DNA from: Hoeflea prorocentri
GTDB lineage: Bacteria > Pseudomonadota > Alphaproteobacteria > Rhizobiales > Rhizobiaceae
Direction of reading: 5' to 3'
NCBI RefSeq assembly: GCF_027944115.1
Contig: NZ_JAPJZI010000001.1
Coordinates: forward strand, 1,922,001-1,986,000
Length of the DNA: 64,000 nt
Under the pieces are notes generated by a model. That model made no database searches, was not told the origin of the DNA, and saw only the letters and a program-made list of their open reading frames with translations. How positions within the stretch are numbered: the first letter of the stretch is position 1; every line of letters starts with the position of its first letter. The translations under genes and the position numbers were made by a program. This document shows positions 9,319 through 17,974 of this stretch, in pieces.

Positions 9319-9708
9319 ATGATGGCCGCAGCCGACCTAATTGTCGCGCCTCCCGATTACGATACACTTGGCGGCCGCATCTCCCGCGCCCGGGACGCTC
9401 TGGACCTTACGTCGTCTCAATTGGCCCGCAGGCTGGGTGTCAAGACCGAAACCGTGCAGGCATGGGAGACAGACCGGTCCGAGCCTCGCGCAAACCGTGT
9501 CACGATGCTGGCCGGCGTTCTTGGCGTCTCACCCACCTGGCTCCTGAACGGCATTGGCGAATCGCCGGCGGTTCATGTGGTCAATTCGGAACTGAAAGTT
9601 CTGAGTGAGCAATTGTCCAAGCTTAAACGAGCCCATGCGGCGATGGGGCTGATGATCGATTCGATTGCGGCTGAGACAGAACGAGTTTCAAGACAGATCG
9701 AGAAATAG
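9319..9708 (+). CDS. XRE-family helix-turn-helix transcriptional regulator
   Basis: A 129-residue protein. Its HTH (about residues 14-68) reads RISRARDALDLTSSQLARRL, then GVKTETVQAWETDRSEPRAN, the classic XRE/Cro pattern, followed by LGVSPTWLLNGIGESP. The C-terminal 50 residues look like a coiled coil (LSEQLSKLKRAHA, IAAETERVSRQI) that may mediate dimerisation. The start at 9319 follows AGGAG by 7 bases; ATG 9304 and 9322 are alternatives. It lies 108 bases before the class III ADH gene on the same strand, so control of formaldehyde detoxification is possible but not shown. Confidence 0.85.
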   Translation: MMAAADLIVAPPDYDTLGGRISRARDALDLTSSQLARRLGVKTETVQAWETDRSEPRANRVTMLAGVLGVSPTWLLNGIGESPAVHVVNSELKVLSEQLSKLKRAHAAMGLMIDSIAAETERVSRQIEK

Positions 9709-9816
9709 ATCCTGCGACTGACGTGCGGTTTTTATCAAACTGGCATGTTGATCGCCGGCCTTTGCTCTGACAGTGTGCGGTTCGATACAGGTTCAGGGAC
9801 CGGCAGGAGGAAGAAG

Positions 9817-10926
9817 ATGGACGTTCGCGCTGCATTGGCTGTAGAGGCCGGCAAACCGCTGGAGATAGCCACCGTACAGCTTGAGGGGCCGCAAGAGGGC
9901 GAGGTTCTCGTTGAAATCATGGCAACCGGCATCTGCCACACGGATGAGTTTACGCTTTCGGGCGCTGATCCGGAGGGCATTTTCCCGGCCATTCTCGGTC
10001 ATGAAGGTGCGGGTATCGTTCGCGAAGTGGGGCCGGGTGTCAAATCGGTCAAACCCGGCGACCATGTCATTCCGCTCTACACGCCCGAATGCCGCGAGTG
10101 CGAATATTGCCTCAATCCGAAAACCAATCTGTGCCAGGCCATACGCACCACCCAGGGTCAGGGTCTCATGCCGGACGGGACAAGCCGGTTCTCTTTGAAC
10201 GGCGAGAAGATTTTTCACTATATGGGAACGTCGACCTTCGCCAATTTTACGGTCCTGCCTGAAATCGCGTTGGCGAAAATCAACCCGGACGCCCCCTTCG
10301 ACAAGGTTTGCTATATCGGTTGCGGCGTCACAACCGGGATTGGCGCCGTCATCAACACGGCGAAAGCGGAACCTGGATGTCGGGCCGTCGTTTTTGGTCT
10401 CGGCGGAATCGGCCTCAACGTTATCCAGGGTTTGCGGCTGATCGGCGCGGAGATGATCGTCGGCGTCGACCTCAACAACGACAAGAAGGAATGGGGCGAG
10501 CGGTTCGGGATGACGCATTTCGTCAATCCGAGCGAGGTTGAAGGCGATCTGGTGCCCTATCTCGTCGATCTGACCAAGGGCGGCGCCGATTACTCGTTTG
10601 AATGTATTGGCAATGTGAAAGTGATGCGCGATGCACTCGAATGCTGCCACAAGGGCTGGGGCGAATCCATCATCATCGGCGTGGCCGGGTCGGGTCAGGA
10701 GATCTCCACACGGCCCTTCCAGCTGGTCACCGGACGCTCCTGGCGGGGCACCGCTTTCGGAGGCGCGCGGGGCCGGACCGATGTTCCCAAGATCGTCGAC
10801 TGGTATATGCAGGGAAAGGTCGAGATCGACCCGATGATCACCCACACGCTCAGCCTCGATGAGATCAACAAGGGTTTCGATCTGATGCATGCGGGCGAAT
10901 CCATCCGCTCGGTCGTGGTCTACTGA
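9817..10926 (+). CDS. frmA: S-(hydroxymethyl)glutathione dehydrogenase / class III alcohol dehydrogenase
   Basis: A 369-residue zinc medium-chain dehydrogenase that oxidises S-hydroxymethylglutathione to S-formylglutathione with NAD+, the main bacterial formaldehyde detoxification step; it can also reduce S-nitrosoglutathione. Catalytic zinc residues appear in [12 protein letters not shown] and GHEGAGIV; the structural zinc motif is [15 protein letters not shown]. The Rossmann motif is [15 protein letters not shown] 9817 with AGGAGG upstream gives the standard N-terminus MDVRAALAV. fghA, the next enzyme of the pathway, lies 1.6 kb downstream on the same strand. Confidence 0.96.
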   Translation: MDVRAALAVEAGKPLEIATVQLEGPQEGEVLVEIMATGICHTDEFTLSGADPEGIFPAILGHEGAGIVREVGPGVKSVKPGDHVIPLYTPECRECEYCLNPKTNLCQAIRTTQGQGLMPDGTSRFSLNGEKIFHYMGTSTFANFTVLPEIALAKINPDAPFDKVCYIGCGVTTGIGAVINTAKAEPGCRAVVFGLGGIGLNVIQGLRLIGAEMIVGVDLNNDKKEWGERFGMTHFVNPSEVEGDLVPYLVDLTKGGADYSFECIGNVKVMRDALECCHKGWGESIIIGVAGSGQEISTRPFQLVTGRSWRGTAFGGARGRTDVPKIVDWYMQGKVEIDPMITHTLSLDEINKGFDLMHAGESIRSVVVY

Positions 10927-10933
10927 TCGAAGA

Positions 10934-11401
10934 ATGAGCGAAATCGCGACGATCTTCGTCGATGCGGATGCCTGCCCCGTCAAGGCCGAAACGCTCAAAG
11001 TCGCCGAACGTCACGGCATGATGGTTACGCTGGTCGCCAATAGCGGCCTGCGCCCGTCCCGAGATCCGATGGTGAAAAACGTGATTGTATCGGCTGGGTT
11101 TGACGCGGCGGACGATTGGATCGTCGAGCACGCCGGCGCGAACGATATTATCGTGACGGCAGATATTCTCCTTGCCGGACGCTGCGTTGAAAAGGGCTGT
11201 GTTGCGGTCGCTCCCAATGGGCGACTGTTTGACAGTCAATCCATCGGCATGGCGACGGCGAACCGCAATCTCAACCAGTATCTTCGCGAAGCCGGCGAGA
11301 TCGACGGGCGCAATGCCCCGTTCACACAACGGGACCGCTCGCAGTTCCTGCAGGTGCTTGATCAACTGGCCAGGCGAAGCCCCGGGGCAAAGACATCATG
11401 A
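10934..11401 (+). CDS. YaiI/YqxD family protein (DUF188)
   Basis: A 155-residue PIN-like-fold protein of the YaiI/YqxD family, of unknown biochemical function. The signature IFVDADACPVKAE opens the protein, with VANSGLRPSRDP and DIIVTADILLAGRCVEKG further in; the acidic residues are those expected for a metal-binding PIN-type site. It begins 7 bases after the frmA stop and its last bases overlap the start of the GST gene, so it is embedded in the formaldehyde operon. Confidence 0.92.
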   Translation: MSEIATIFVDADACPVKAETLKVAERHGMMVTLVANSGLRPSRDPMVKNVIVSAGFDAADDWIVEHAGANDIIVTADILLAGRCVEKGCVAVAPNGRLFDSQSIGMATANRNLNQYLREAGEIDGRNAPFTQRDRSQFLQVLDQLARRSPGAKTS

Positions 11402-12480
11402 AGATGTACGGCGCAGAGGTTTCGTACTTCTCCGGGAAGCTGCGATCCTACCTGGACTGGAAGGGTCTGGACTATGAGGAGGTCCCGGCGACACGAGATG
11501 TCTATGTTCACAAGATCCTGCCCAATATCGGATGGCTGGTCATTCCGGTCGTTGAACTTTCAGACGGAACATTCCTCCAGGACACAACGGAGATAATCCG
11601 GCGGTTCGAGGCCGCCCATCCATCGCCGCCGGCCATTCCCGGTGGTCCCAGACGCACACTCGCCTCGCTTCTTCTGGAACTTTATGCGGACGAATGGCTT
11701 GTCCTTGCGGCTATGCATTATCGGTGGAACTACAATCGGGATTTTGCGATCTCCGAGTTTGGGGCACTGTCTGCACCTGCAATGCCTGCGGGGGAGCAAC
11801 TCGCAATCGGTGAACGTATTGCAAAGCCATTCGCGGAGGCTCTACCGGCGCTGGGTATCAGCGAGGCAACGATCCCGGCCATTGAACAGAGCTATCTCGG
11901 CCTGCTTCGCGAGTTGGAGCGCCATTTCAGCGTCCATGATTATGTTCTCGGCGCGGCACCCACGCTTGGCGATTTCGCCCTTTTCGGCCCGCTATATGCA
12001 CACCTTTACCGCGATCCGGCATCCGGTGAACTGATGCGCCAAAGGGCGCCGGCCGTTGTGCGATGGGTTGAACGTGTGCGCAGTGCAAAGGACCGCGGTA
12101 CCCATATCAGCAGCGATGAAGATGCCCTGCCAGCAACGATCTTGCCGGTCCTGCGCCGTGCCTGCAGCGAGCATTTGCCGGTCCTTCTCGACACAGTCCG
12201 CGAGATTGAGAAACACGCCGCAACACACAGGGAGCGCGAGCTGCCGCGGGCAATCGGTTTTCACGCCTTCACACTGGCCGAAGCCACCGGACGGCGGGCG
12301 GTTTTCCCATATACGCAATGGATGCTTCAGAACCTTTGCGATCGGCTGCAGAGCTATTCCGGCGATGATGAGCAGAGCGCCCTGACATTTTTGTCGGAAA
12401 TCGGCGGTGGCGATCTGAGCTCGTTGCGTATTAAGTCCCGGGTCCGGCGGGAGAATTTTCAACTCATTCTCGATCGGTAA
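11398..12480 (+). CDS. Glutathione S-transferase family protein with C-terminal extension
   Basis: A 360-residue protein. Residues 1-75 form a thioredoxin-like GST N-domain (SYFSGKLRSYLDWKGLDYEE, VIPVVELSDG and the glutathione-binding LQDTTEIIRRFE). A helical GST C-domain spans about 95-230 (YVLGAAPTLGDFALFGPLYAH). About 120 further residues form an unusual extra domain. The gene overlaps yaiI by four bases and sits between the two glutathione-dependent formaldehyde enzymes, which hints at a role with glutathione adducts. Substrate unknown. Confidence 0.85.
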   Translation: MKMYGAEVSYFSGKLRSYLDWKGLDYEEVPATRDVYVHKILPNIGWLVIPVVELSDGTFLQDTTEIIRRFEAAHPSPPAIPGGPRRTLASLLLELYADEWLVLAAMHYRWNYNRDFAISEFGALSAPAMPAGEQLAIGERIAKPFAEALPALGISEATIPAIEQSYLGLLRELERHFSVHDYVLGAAPTLGDFALFGPLYAHLYRDPASGELMRQRAPAVVRWVERVRSAKDRGTHISSDEDALPATILPVLRRACSEHLPVLLDTVREIEKHAATHRERELPRAIGFHAFTLAEATGRRAVFPYTQWMLQNLCDRLQSYSGDDEQSALTFLSEIGGGDLSSLRIKSRVRRENFQLILDR

Positions 12481-12504
12481 CTTGCAGCAGAGGAACGACT
12501 GTTC

Positions 12505-13341
12505 ATGGAAATCGTCAGCAAAGCCAAATCTTTCGGCGGCACACAGGGCGTCTACAGGCATGCATCGCAATGCTGCGGTTGCGACATGACGTTTGCCGTC
12601 TTTATCCCGCCCCAGGCAAAGAAAATGCCCTGCCCGGTGCTTTGGTACCTCTCCGGCCTCACCTGCACCCACGCGAATGTGATGGAAAAGGGGGAATATC
12701 GCCGCCTCGCCGCAGAGCTTGGGCTGATCATCGTTTGTCCGGATACAAGCCCGCGCGGTGATGACGTCGCCGATGTGGAGGACAACTGGCAGATCGGCAA
12801 GGGCGCCGGCTTTTATGTGGATGCGACCGAGGCACCCTGGGCGAAAAACTACCGGATGTACTCCTATGTTGTAGAGGAACTGCCGCGCATCATCGCCGAT
12901 GAGTTTCCGGCCGATATGGGCAGACAAGGCGTGTTCGGCCACTCCATGGGCGGTCATGGCGCGTTGACCATGGCCCTGAAAAACCCCGATCGCTTCAAGA
13001 GTTGCTCGGCCTTTGCGCCGATCGTTCATCCGGCGACGGCGGACTGGTCAATGAATGCCTTTCGCGCCTATCTGGGTGACGACGAGGCTGTCTGGCGCCA
13101 ACACGATGCCTGTTTTCTGATCGAGGACGGTGCATCCTTTCCCGAGTTCCTTGTCGATCAGGGCGGTGCCGACGGCTTTCTAGATAGCGGCCTGCGGCCA
13201 TGGCTTCTGGAAGCTGCCTGCAAGGATACAGGCAGCAAGCTGACCTTGCGGATGCAGGAGGGCTATGACCACTCCTACTATTTCATTTCCACGTTCATGG
13301 ACGACCATTTGCGCTGGCATGCTGAGCGACTCTCGGTTTAG
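12505..13341 (+). CDS. fghA: S-formylglutathione hydrolase
   Basis: A 278-residue alpha/beta hydrolase (esterase D family) that cleaves S-formylglutathione to formate and glutathione, completing the pathway started by the class III ADH. Key motifs are [23 protein letters not shown], the nucleophile elbow GHSMGG with serine 147, and [14 protein letters not shown] with the catalytic histidine near the C-terminus. The stop overlaps the last four bases of the convergent tgt gene, so no intergenic space is available for a shared terminator. Confidence 0.96.
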   Translation: MEIVSKAKSFGGTQGVYRHASQCCGCDMTFAVFIPPQAKKMPCPVLWYLSGLTCTHANVMEKGEYRRLAAELGLIIVCPDTSPRGDDVADVEDNWQIGKGAGFYVDATEAPWAKNYRMYSYVVEELPRIIADEFPADMGRQGVFGHSMGGHGALTMALKNPDRFKSCSAFAPIVHPATADWSMNAFRAYLGDDEAVWRQHDACFLIEDGASFPEFLVDQGGADGFLDSGLRPWLLEAACKDTGSKLTLRMQEGYDHSYYFISTFMDDHLRWHAERLSV

Positions 13342-14471
13342 ACCGGGTCGAGATCGCCCTTGTCCCAGCGGGCCTGGGTTTCCGCCATGAATGCATGAAA
13401 ACGACCCGCCTCGATGGCGTCGCGCGCACCCTGCATGAGCTGCTGATAATAAGCCAGATTGTTCCAGGTCAGCAGCATGCCGCCGAGGGCTTCATTCGAA
13501 CGAACCAGATGGTGGAGGTAAGCGCGCGAATAGTCCCGTGCTGCCGGACAGGCGGACTGTTCATCCAGCGGCCGCGGATCCTCTGCATGGCGCGCATTGC
13601 GCAGGTTGATCTTGCCAAGGCGCGTATAGGCAAGGCCGTGACGCCCTGCCCTGGTTGGCATGACGCAGTCGAACATGTCGATGCCGCGTGCAACCGACTT
13701 CAAAATATCGTCCGGTGTGCCGACACCCATGAGATAGCGTGGCTTTTGCTGCGGCAACAACGGCGCGGTAATGTCGAGCATATCAAGCATGACATCCTGC
13801 GGCTCGCCAACGGCCAGACCACCTATGGCGTATCCCTTCAGGTCCATCGCGCTTAAGGCTTCGGCTGAACGCTCGCGTAGGGCCTTGACGTCGCCGCCCT
13901 GAACGATGCCGAACATCGCCTTTCCCGGCTGGTCGCCAAAGGCCGCCTTACATCGCTCAGCCCAGCGCAGGGACATTTCCATGGCCCGTTCTATCTCGTC
14001 GGCATCGGCGGGCAAACGTACGCACTCGTCCAGCTGCATCTGGATGTCGGAGCCGAGCAGGCCTTGTATCTCGATCGAACGCTCCGGCGACATGTCGTGG
14101 CGGGAACCGTCAACATGGGACTGGAAAGTCACGCCCTTTTCGGTGATTTTGCGCAGACCTGCCAGAGACATGACCTGGAACCCGCCGGAATCGGTAAGGA
14201 TCGGGTGTTGCCAGCGGCAAAATTCATGAAGGCCGCCAAGGCGCGCCACTCTTTCCGCGCCAGGGCGCAACATCAGGTGGTAAGTGTTGCCGAGGATCAC
14301 ATCGGCTCCGAGCTCGCGCACCTGATCCATATACATGGCCTTGACCGTGCCGCCTGTTCCAACCGGCATGAAAGCAGGTGTGCGGATCTCGCCGCGTGGC
14401 ATGGTAATGGACCCGCGACGCGCGCCGCCATCGGTTGAAAGAAGCGAAAACTGAAACGTTTCCGTGGTCAT
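13338..14471 (-). CDS. tgt: Queuine tRNA-ribosyltransferase (Tgt), zinc site reduced
   Basis: Tgt exchanges guanine 34 of GUN-anticodon tRNAs for preQ1. The start is ATG 14471, overlapping the queA stop by four bases (377 residues). [12 protein letters not shown] carries the catalytic aspartate region, and [18 protein letters not shown] and MGVGTPDD are conserved. The usual C-terminal zinc site CxCxxC...H is altered: aligned by the conserved YSRAYLHHL, the first and third cysteines are Ser and Ala, only the middle Cys remains, and the histidine of TIHNL is Asn in TWNNL. The fold is otherwise intact. Confidence 0.95.
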   Translation of the reverse strand: MTTETFQFSLLSTDGGARRGSITMPRGEIRTPAFMPVGTGGTVKAMYMDQVRELGADVILGNTYHLMLRPGAERVARLGGLHEFCRWQHPILTDSGGFQVMSLAGLRKITEKGVTFQSHVDGSRHDMSPERSIEIQGLLGSDIQMQLDECVRLPADADEIERAMEMSLRWAERCKAAFGDQPGKAMFGIVQGGDVKALRERSAEALSAMDLKGYAIGGLAVGEPQDVMLDMLDITAPLLPQQKPRYLMGVGTPDDILKSVARGIDMFDCVMPTRAGRHGLAYTRLGKINLRNARHAEDPRPLDEQSACPAARDYSRAYLHHLVRSNEALGGMLLTWNNLAYYQQLMQGARDAIEAGRFHAFMAETQARWDKGDLDPV

Positions 14472-15559
14472 GATTCCCGCTCCGCTCTTATCAGGAGGCT
14501 GGCATCGCCATAGGAATAGAACCGGTAGCCGGTCTCGATAGCATGACGATAGGCCGCCTGCATTCTGTCGTATCCCGAAAAAGCGCAAACCAGCATGAAA
14601 AGGGTCGATCGCGGCAAGTGAAAATTTGTCATCAGCATATCGACGAAGCGGAACCGGTAACCCGGCGTGATGAAGATATCCGTCGGGCCGTGCCAGGCAT
14701 GAAGTTGTCCGTCTTCATCCGCCGCGCTTTCAAGCAGGCGCATCGAGGTGGTGCCAACAGAGACGATACGGTTTCCCCGCGCCTTTACCGCATTGAGGGC
14801 ATCGGCAACAGAGCTCGGTATTTCACCGACTTCGGCATGCATGACATGGTCGTCCGTGTCATCGGCCTTGACGGGCAGGAACGTGCCGGCGCCGACGTGC
14901 AGGGTCAAAAAGTGCTTCTCAATGCCCGCCTTTTCCAGCCTGTCAAAAAGTTCACCGGTAAAATGAAGACCGGCTGTTGGTGCCGCGACGGCCCCATCCT
15001 GGCGCGCATAGACGGTCTGGTAGTCGGTCCGGTCTTGCTCATCGTCTGGACGTTTGGAGGCGATGTAAGGCGGCAGCGGCACATGACCGATCGCATAGAT
15101 GGCCTCATCAAGGGCAGCTCCTGAAAGATCAAATCTGAGTTCGACCTCGCCTGCCTCTCCCTTGCTCTCCACGGCTCCTTCAACGAAGCCGGCCTGACAG
15201 GCATTTCCAAAACCGAAACGGAACCGGTCGCCAGCGACAATCCTCTTTGCCGGTTTTACAAACGCCTTCCAGCGATCTGCTCCTGTGCGCATGTGCAAGG
15301 TTGCGGAAAAGTGTGAGACAGCCTCTCCGTCTTGCGTCTTACGCAATCTCTGTCCATCGAGTTGCGCCGGAATCACCCGTGTGTCGTTGAGCACCAGCGC
15401 ATCGCCCGGCCGCAATACTTCGGTGAGATCGCTGACGGACCGGTCGCTCAGACCAGATTGCGGATCGACAATCAGCATTTTGGCACTGTCGCGCGGAGCC
15501 GCGGGGCGCAAGGCAATCGCGCTGTCGGGTAGTTCAAAGTCGAACAGATCTACGCGCAT
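14468..15559 (-). CDS. queA: S-adenosylmethionine:tRNA ribosyltransferase-isomerase
   Basis: QueA transfers and isomerises the ribosyl moiety of S-adenosylmethionine onto preQ1-modified tRNA to form epoxyqueuosine, the step after Tgt. The 363-residue length and the motifs [64 protein letters not shown] and [11 protein letters not shown] are those of the family. It precedes tgt with a four-base overlap and follows two cyclophilin genes, a common alphaproteobacterial order. Confidence 0.97.
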   Translation of the reverse strand: MRVDLFDFELPDSAIALRPAAPRDSAKMLIVDPQSGLSDRSVSDLTEVLRPGDALVLNDTRVIPAQLDGQRLRKTQDGEAVSHFSATLHMRTGADRWKAFVKPAKRIVAGDRFRFGFGNACQAGFVEGAVESKGEAGEVELRFDLSGAALDEAIYAIGHVPLPPYIASKRPDDEQDRTDYQTVYARQDGAVAAPTAGLHFTGELFDRLEKAGIEKHFLTLHVGAGTFLPVKADDTDDHVMHAEVGEIPSSVADALNAVKARGNRIVSVGTTSMRLLESAADEDGQLHAWHGPTDIFITPGYRFRFVDMLMTNFHLPRSTLFMLVCAFSGYDRMQAAYRHAIETGYRFYSYGDASLLIRAERES

Positions 15560-15576
15560 GGAAACCGCTGGAACTC

Positions 15577-15611
15577 AAAAAATGAACGCCCGCTTCCAAT
15601 GAAACGGGCGT
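15577..15611 (-). terminator. Rho-independent terminator after the cytoplasmic cyclophilin gene
   Basis: On the minus strand ACGCCCG (15611-15605) pairs with CGGGCGT (15592-15586), followed by TCATTTTTT. It ends transcription from the ppi genes 22 bases past the stop, and lies only 18 bases before the queA start, so queA needs read-through or a promoter inside the ppi gene. Confidence 0.7.
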
Positions 15612-15633
15612 CTGTCTTTTATAGGTGAATGGT

Positions 15634-16107
15634 TCAGATGTCAGCAGCAACGCGCATGCTGGAAATGCTGTCGGGATCATTGACGGGCTCTCCGCGCTTG
15701 ATCTGATCGATGACATCCATTCCTTCGACCACCTGACCCCAGACACTGTATTGCTTGTTCAGCCAAGGTGCCTCGTCAAAACAGATGAAGAACTGGGAAT
15801 TGGCAGAATTCGGGCTTTGTGAGCGGGCCATGGAACAGGTTCCGCGCACGTGGTTCATATTGGAGAATTCAGCCTGCAGATCGGGTTTTTCCGAGCCGCC
15901 CATGCCGGTGCCGGTCGGATCGCCGGTCTGGGCCATGAAGCCGTCAATAACCCGGTGAAACACGACGCCGTCGTAGAAGTTTTCCCGCGACAGTTCCTTG
16001 ATACGGTTGACATGGTTCGGCGCAAGATCCGGCAGGAGTTCGATAACGACCTTGCCCTTGCTGGTTTCCATGACGATGGTGTTTTCCGGATCCTTGTAGT
16101 CGGCCAT
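15634..16107 (-). CDS. ppiB: Peptidyl-prolyl cis-trans isomerase, cytoplasmic cyclophilin
   Basis: A 157-residue cyclophilin without a signal peptide; it catalyses proline isomerisation during folding. Conserved motifs are GVVFHRVIDGFMAQTGDPTG (the FHRV catalytic arginine region), NSANSQFFICFDEAPWL and YSVWGQVVEGMDVID. It lies 18 bases downstream of a second, exported cyclophilin. The gene symbol is by analogy to the cytoplasmic member. Confidence 0.93.
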   Translation of the reverse strand: MADYKDPENTIVMETSKGKVVIELLPDLAPNHVNRIKELSRENFYDGVVFHRVIDGFMAQTGDPTGTGMGGSEKPDLQAEFSNMNHVRGTCSMARSQSPNSANSQFFICFDEAPWLNKQYSVWGQVVEGMDVIDQIKRGEPVNDPDSISSMRVAADI

Positions 16108-16125
16108 CTTAATCTCCTTGTTTTG

Positions 16126-16701
16126 TTATTCGCCGACCCGCACCTTGATCATGCGGTCCGGATTTTGAACGGCCCCATTGGCCGCGGCGTCGCCACGCTT
16201 GATATTGTTTACATGTTCCATGCCGTGAACAACACGGCCAAACACCGTGTATTGGCCGTCCAGCGAGCCGGCGCGCTCGAACATGATGAAGAACTGGGAA
16301 TTTGCTGAATCAGGATTGCTCGAGCGTGCCATGCCAACAATGCCGGGTTCGAATGGAACGCCGGAAAACTCCTGCTTGAGGTCCGGTTGGCTTGACCCGC
16401 CGGTTCCGACCAGGCGCGCATTGAAGCCGCCTTCCATGTCACCGTATTCAACGTCGCCGGTCTGCGCCATGAACCCTTCGATCACGCGATGAAAGGCAAC
16501 ATTGTCGTATTCACCCGAATTGGCGAGCTCACGAATGCGGGCGACATGCTCCGGCGCAACATCCGGCAGCAATTCGATGACAACATCACCATCCTTGAGG
16601 GTGATCGTCATCTTGTTTTGCGGATCCATATCCGCCCATGCATACGATAAGCTCGAAAACGCAAGCACAACCGCAACGGCAAAGGATTTGATGAACTTCA
16701 T
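16126..16701 (-). CDS. ppiA: Peptidyl-prolyl cis-trans isomerase, exported cyclophilin
   Basis: A 191-residue cyclophilin with an N-terminal signal peptide (hydrophobic residues about 7-21, cleavage near SYAWA-D). The catalytic motif is VAFHRVIEGFMAQTGDVEYG, followed by SANSQFFIMFERAGSLDGQY and VFGRVVHGMEHVN. The loop between them (MEGGFNARLVGTGGS) is longer than in the cytoplasmic paralogue next door. It should act in the periplasm. The two genes probably arose by an old duplication and are co-transcribed. Confidence 0.93.
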   Translation of the reverse strand: MKFIKSFAVAVVLAFSSLSYAWADMDPQNKMTITLKDGDVVIELLPDVAPEHVARIRELANSGEYDNVAFHRVIEGFMAQTGDVEYGDMEGGFNARLVGTGGSSQPDLKQEFSGVPFEPGIVGMARSSNPDSANSQFFIMFERAGSLDGQYTVFGRVVHGMEHVNNIKRGDAAANGAVQNPDRMIKVRVGE

Positions 16702-16748
16702 GATTACTCCAGGGGTTTTTCAGGAATAGCTGGGGCGGCCCGCGCAGA

Positions 16749-17240
16749 TCAGCTCTGTCTGTTTTTAAGTGCGTTCAGGACCGGGGGCGGCACAAATGCA
16801 CTGATATCTCCGCCCATGGCAGCGATCTGACGCACCAATGTGGCGGTAATAGGCCGGTTCAACGGGCTTGCGGGAAGAAACACCGTCTGGATTTCCGGCG
16901 CCATCTCGCGGTTCATCCCGGCCATCTGCATTTCATAATCAAGATCAGAGCCGTCCCGGAGACCTCGCATCAAGAGGCTTGCACCGGCTTGCCGTGCGGC
17001 GTCGACGGCCAGTTTGTCGAACGAAACGACGGAAACGCGCTTTTCATCGCCGGGCGTAACATCCGCAATGGACTGGCGTATCAGGTCTGCCCGTTCCTCA
17101 AAGCTGAACATCGGTTTTTTGGAAACCTGAATCCCGATCCCGACAACAACAGTTTCGGCAACGTTGAGCGCCTGGATCAAAACATCCAGATGACCGTTGG
17201 TGATGGGATCAAAGGATCCCGGATAAAACGCGATCGTCAT
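16749..17240 (-). CDS. coaD: Pantetheine-phosphate adenylyltransferase
   Basis: CoaD converts 4'-phosphopantetheine and ATP to dephospho-CoA, the penultimate step of CoA synthesis. The 163-residue protein starts [20 protein letters not shown], containing the nucleotidyltransferase motif TxGH, and has [20 protein letters not shown] and the region [17 protein letters not shown] (ISST/TATLVR loop). It begins the coaD-ppiA-ppiB-queA-tgt run on the minus strand. Confidence 0.96.
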   Translation of the reverse strand: MTIAFYPGSFDPITNGHLDVLIQALNVAETVVVGIGIQVSKKPMFSFEERADLIRQSIADVTPGDEKRVSVVSFDKLAVDAARQAGASLLMRGLRDGSDLDYEMQMAGMNREMAPEIQTVFLPASPLNRPITATLVRQIAAMGGDISAFVPPPVLNALKNRQS

Positions 17241-17450
17241 GGGCTACCCGGATCAAATCGGTCCGTAGCGGACCAGTTTCCTGCTTTTGTCATTTCCGCG
17301 CCTGCCACGCAAGCAAAACGAACGCGGCAGCCATCCGCAGTAGGCACTTCCAACCGGATTCGGCACATGAACGAAGGCTGAACGGGCGCTTCAGACAGGC
17401 TTCAGCGTGAATTCGTTAACGTGATCAGGACAATTCGAGAGGAAACGCAA

Positions 17451-17567
17451 ATGCTTATTTTAGCTTTCATCGCTACGTTATTTATCACGATCAGTTTTGC
17501 CGCTGCGGCCCTTCTGGCTTCCGAGCGCGATGAGCGCCAGACCGTCAGAAACCGCATCCGCAAGTGA
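17451..17567 (+). CDS. 38-residue single-helix membrane microprotein
   Basis: A short ORF opening with MLILAFIATLFITISFAAAA, a single hydrophobic helix (about residues 2-22), then a charged tail ERDERQTVRNRIRK. A GAGAGG ribosome-binding site lies about 8 bases upstream, and the ORF occupies an otherwise empty gap between coaD and gyrA on the opposite strand. It shares its layout with the next small ORF. No family is recognised. The good ribosome-binding site and the hydrophobic/basic architecture argue that it is real. Confidence 0.5.
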   Translation: MLILAFIATLFITISFAAAALLASERDERQTVRNRIRK

Positions 17568-17745
17568 CCAGGATGAGGAAAAGAGCGTCGACGCCGAATT
17601 CACGAAGACGTGTGCATAAAGAGACCGAAGATCACAAGGCGCTTGATGCACATTGAATGCGGGAGAATGGAACCCCATATCTTCAACAAGGGCGTTGGAA
17701 AAACACCCTTCGTCATTCGGCTAATGACACCGAGGAGACAAAAAA

Positions 17746-17880
17746 ATGGTTACAGCGCTGACAATACTGGCGGTACTTATAGCCTCAATGTTCCTTGCGA
17801 CCATGGGCGCGGCAATGCATGCCATGCATCGCGAACAGGTCGAAGCAACTGAAAAAGCACGTCGCCGAATTAAGGGATAG
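17746..17880 (+). CDS. 44-residue single-helix membrane microprotein
   Basis: A short ORF with an N-terminal hydrophobic helix (residues 2-19, ALTILAVLIASMFLATMGA) followed by a charged tail EQVEATEKARRRIKG. GAGGAG lies 9-10 bases before the ATG. A perfect-stem terminator follows 61 bases after the stop, so this is a complete small transcription unit. Like the ORF at 17451 it places a short helix before a basic C-terminus; the two may be related. No known family recognised. Confidence 0.55.
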   Translation: MVTALTILAVLIASMFLATMGAAMHAMHREQVEATEKARRRIKG

Positions 17881-17940
17881 TCTTACAGTTTTCTTATTTA
17901 CCCTAGGGACTCTCAATGACCTCCAATCAAGTCCCCAACT

Positions 17941-17974
17941 AATCCGGATGGCCCCAACCATCCGGATTTTTTTA
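17941..17974 (+). terminator. Rho-independent terminator after the microprotein gene
   Basis: AATCCGGATGG pairs perfectly with CCATCCGGATT around a CCCCAA loop, followed by a T-run that touches the gyrA 3' end (17972). The T-run supports termination on the plus strand; on the minus strand the hairpin is not followed by T residues. Confidence 0.85.

Noticed and set aside
13338-13341. Four-base convergent overlap of fghA and tgt as an antisense regulatory site
   Set aside because: Such short overlaps are common between convergent genes and no further structure is visible.
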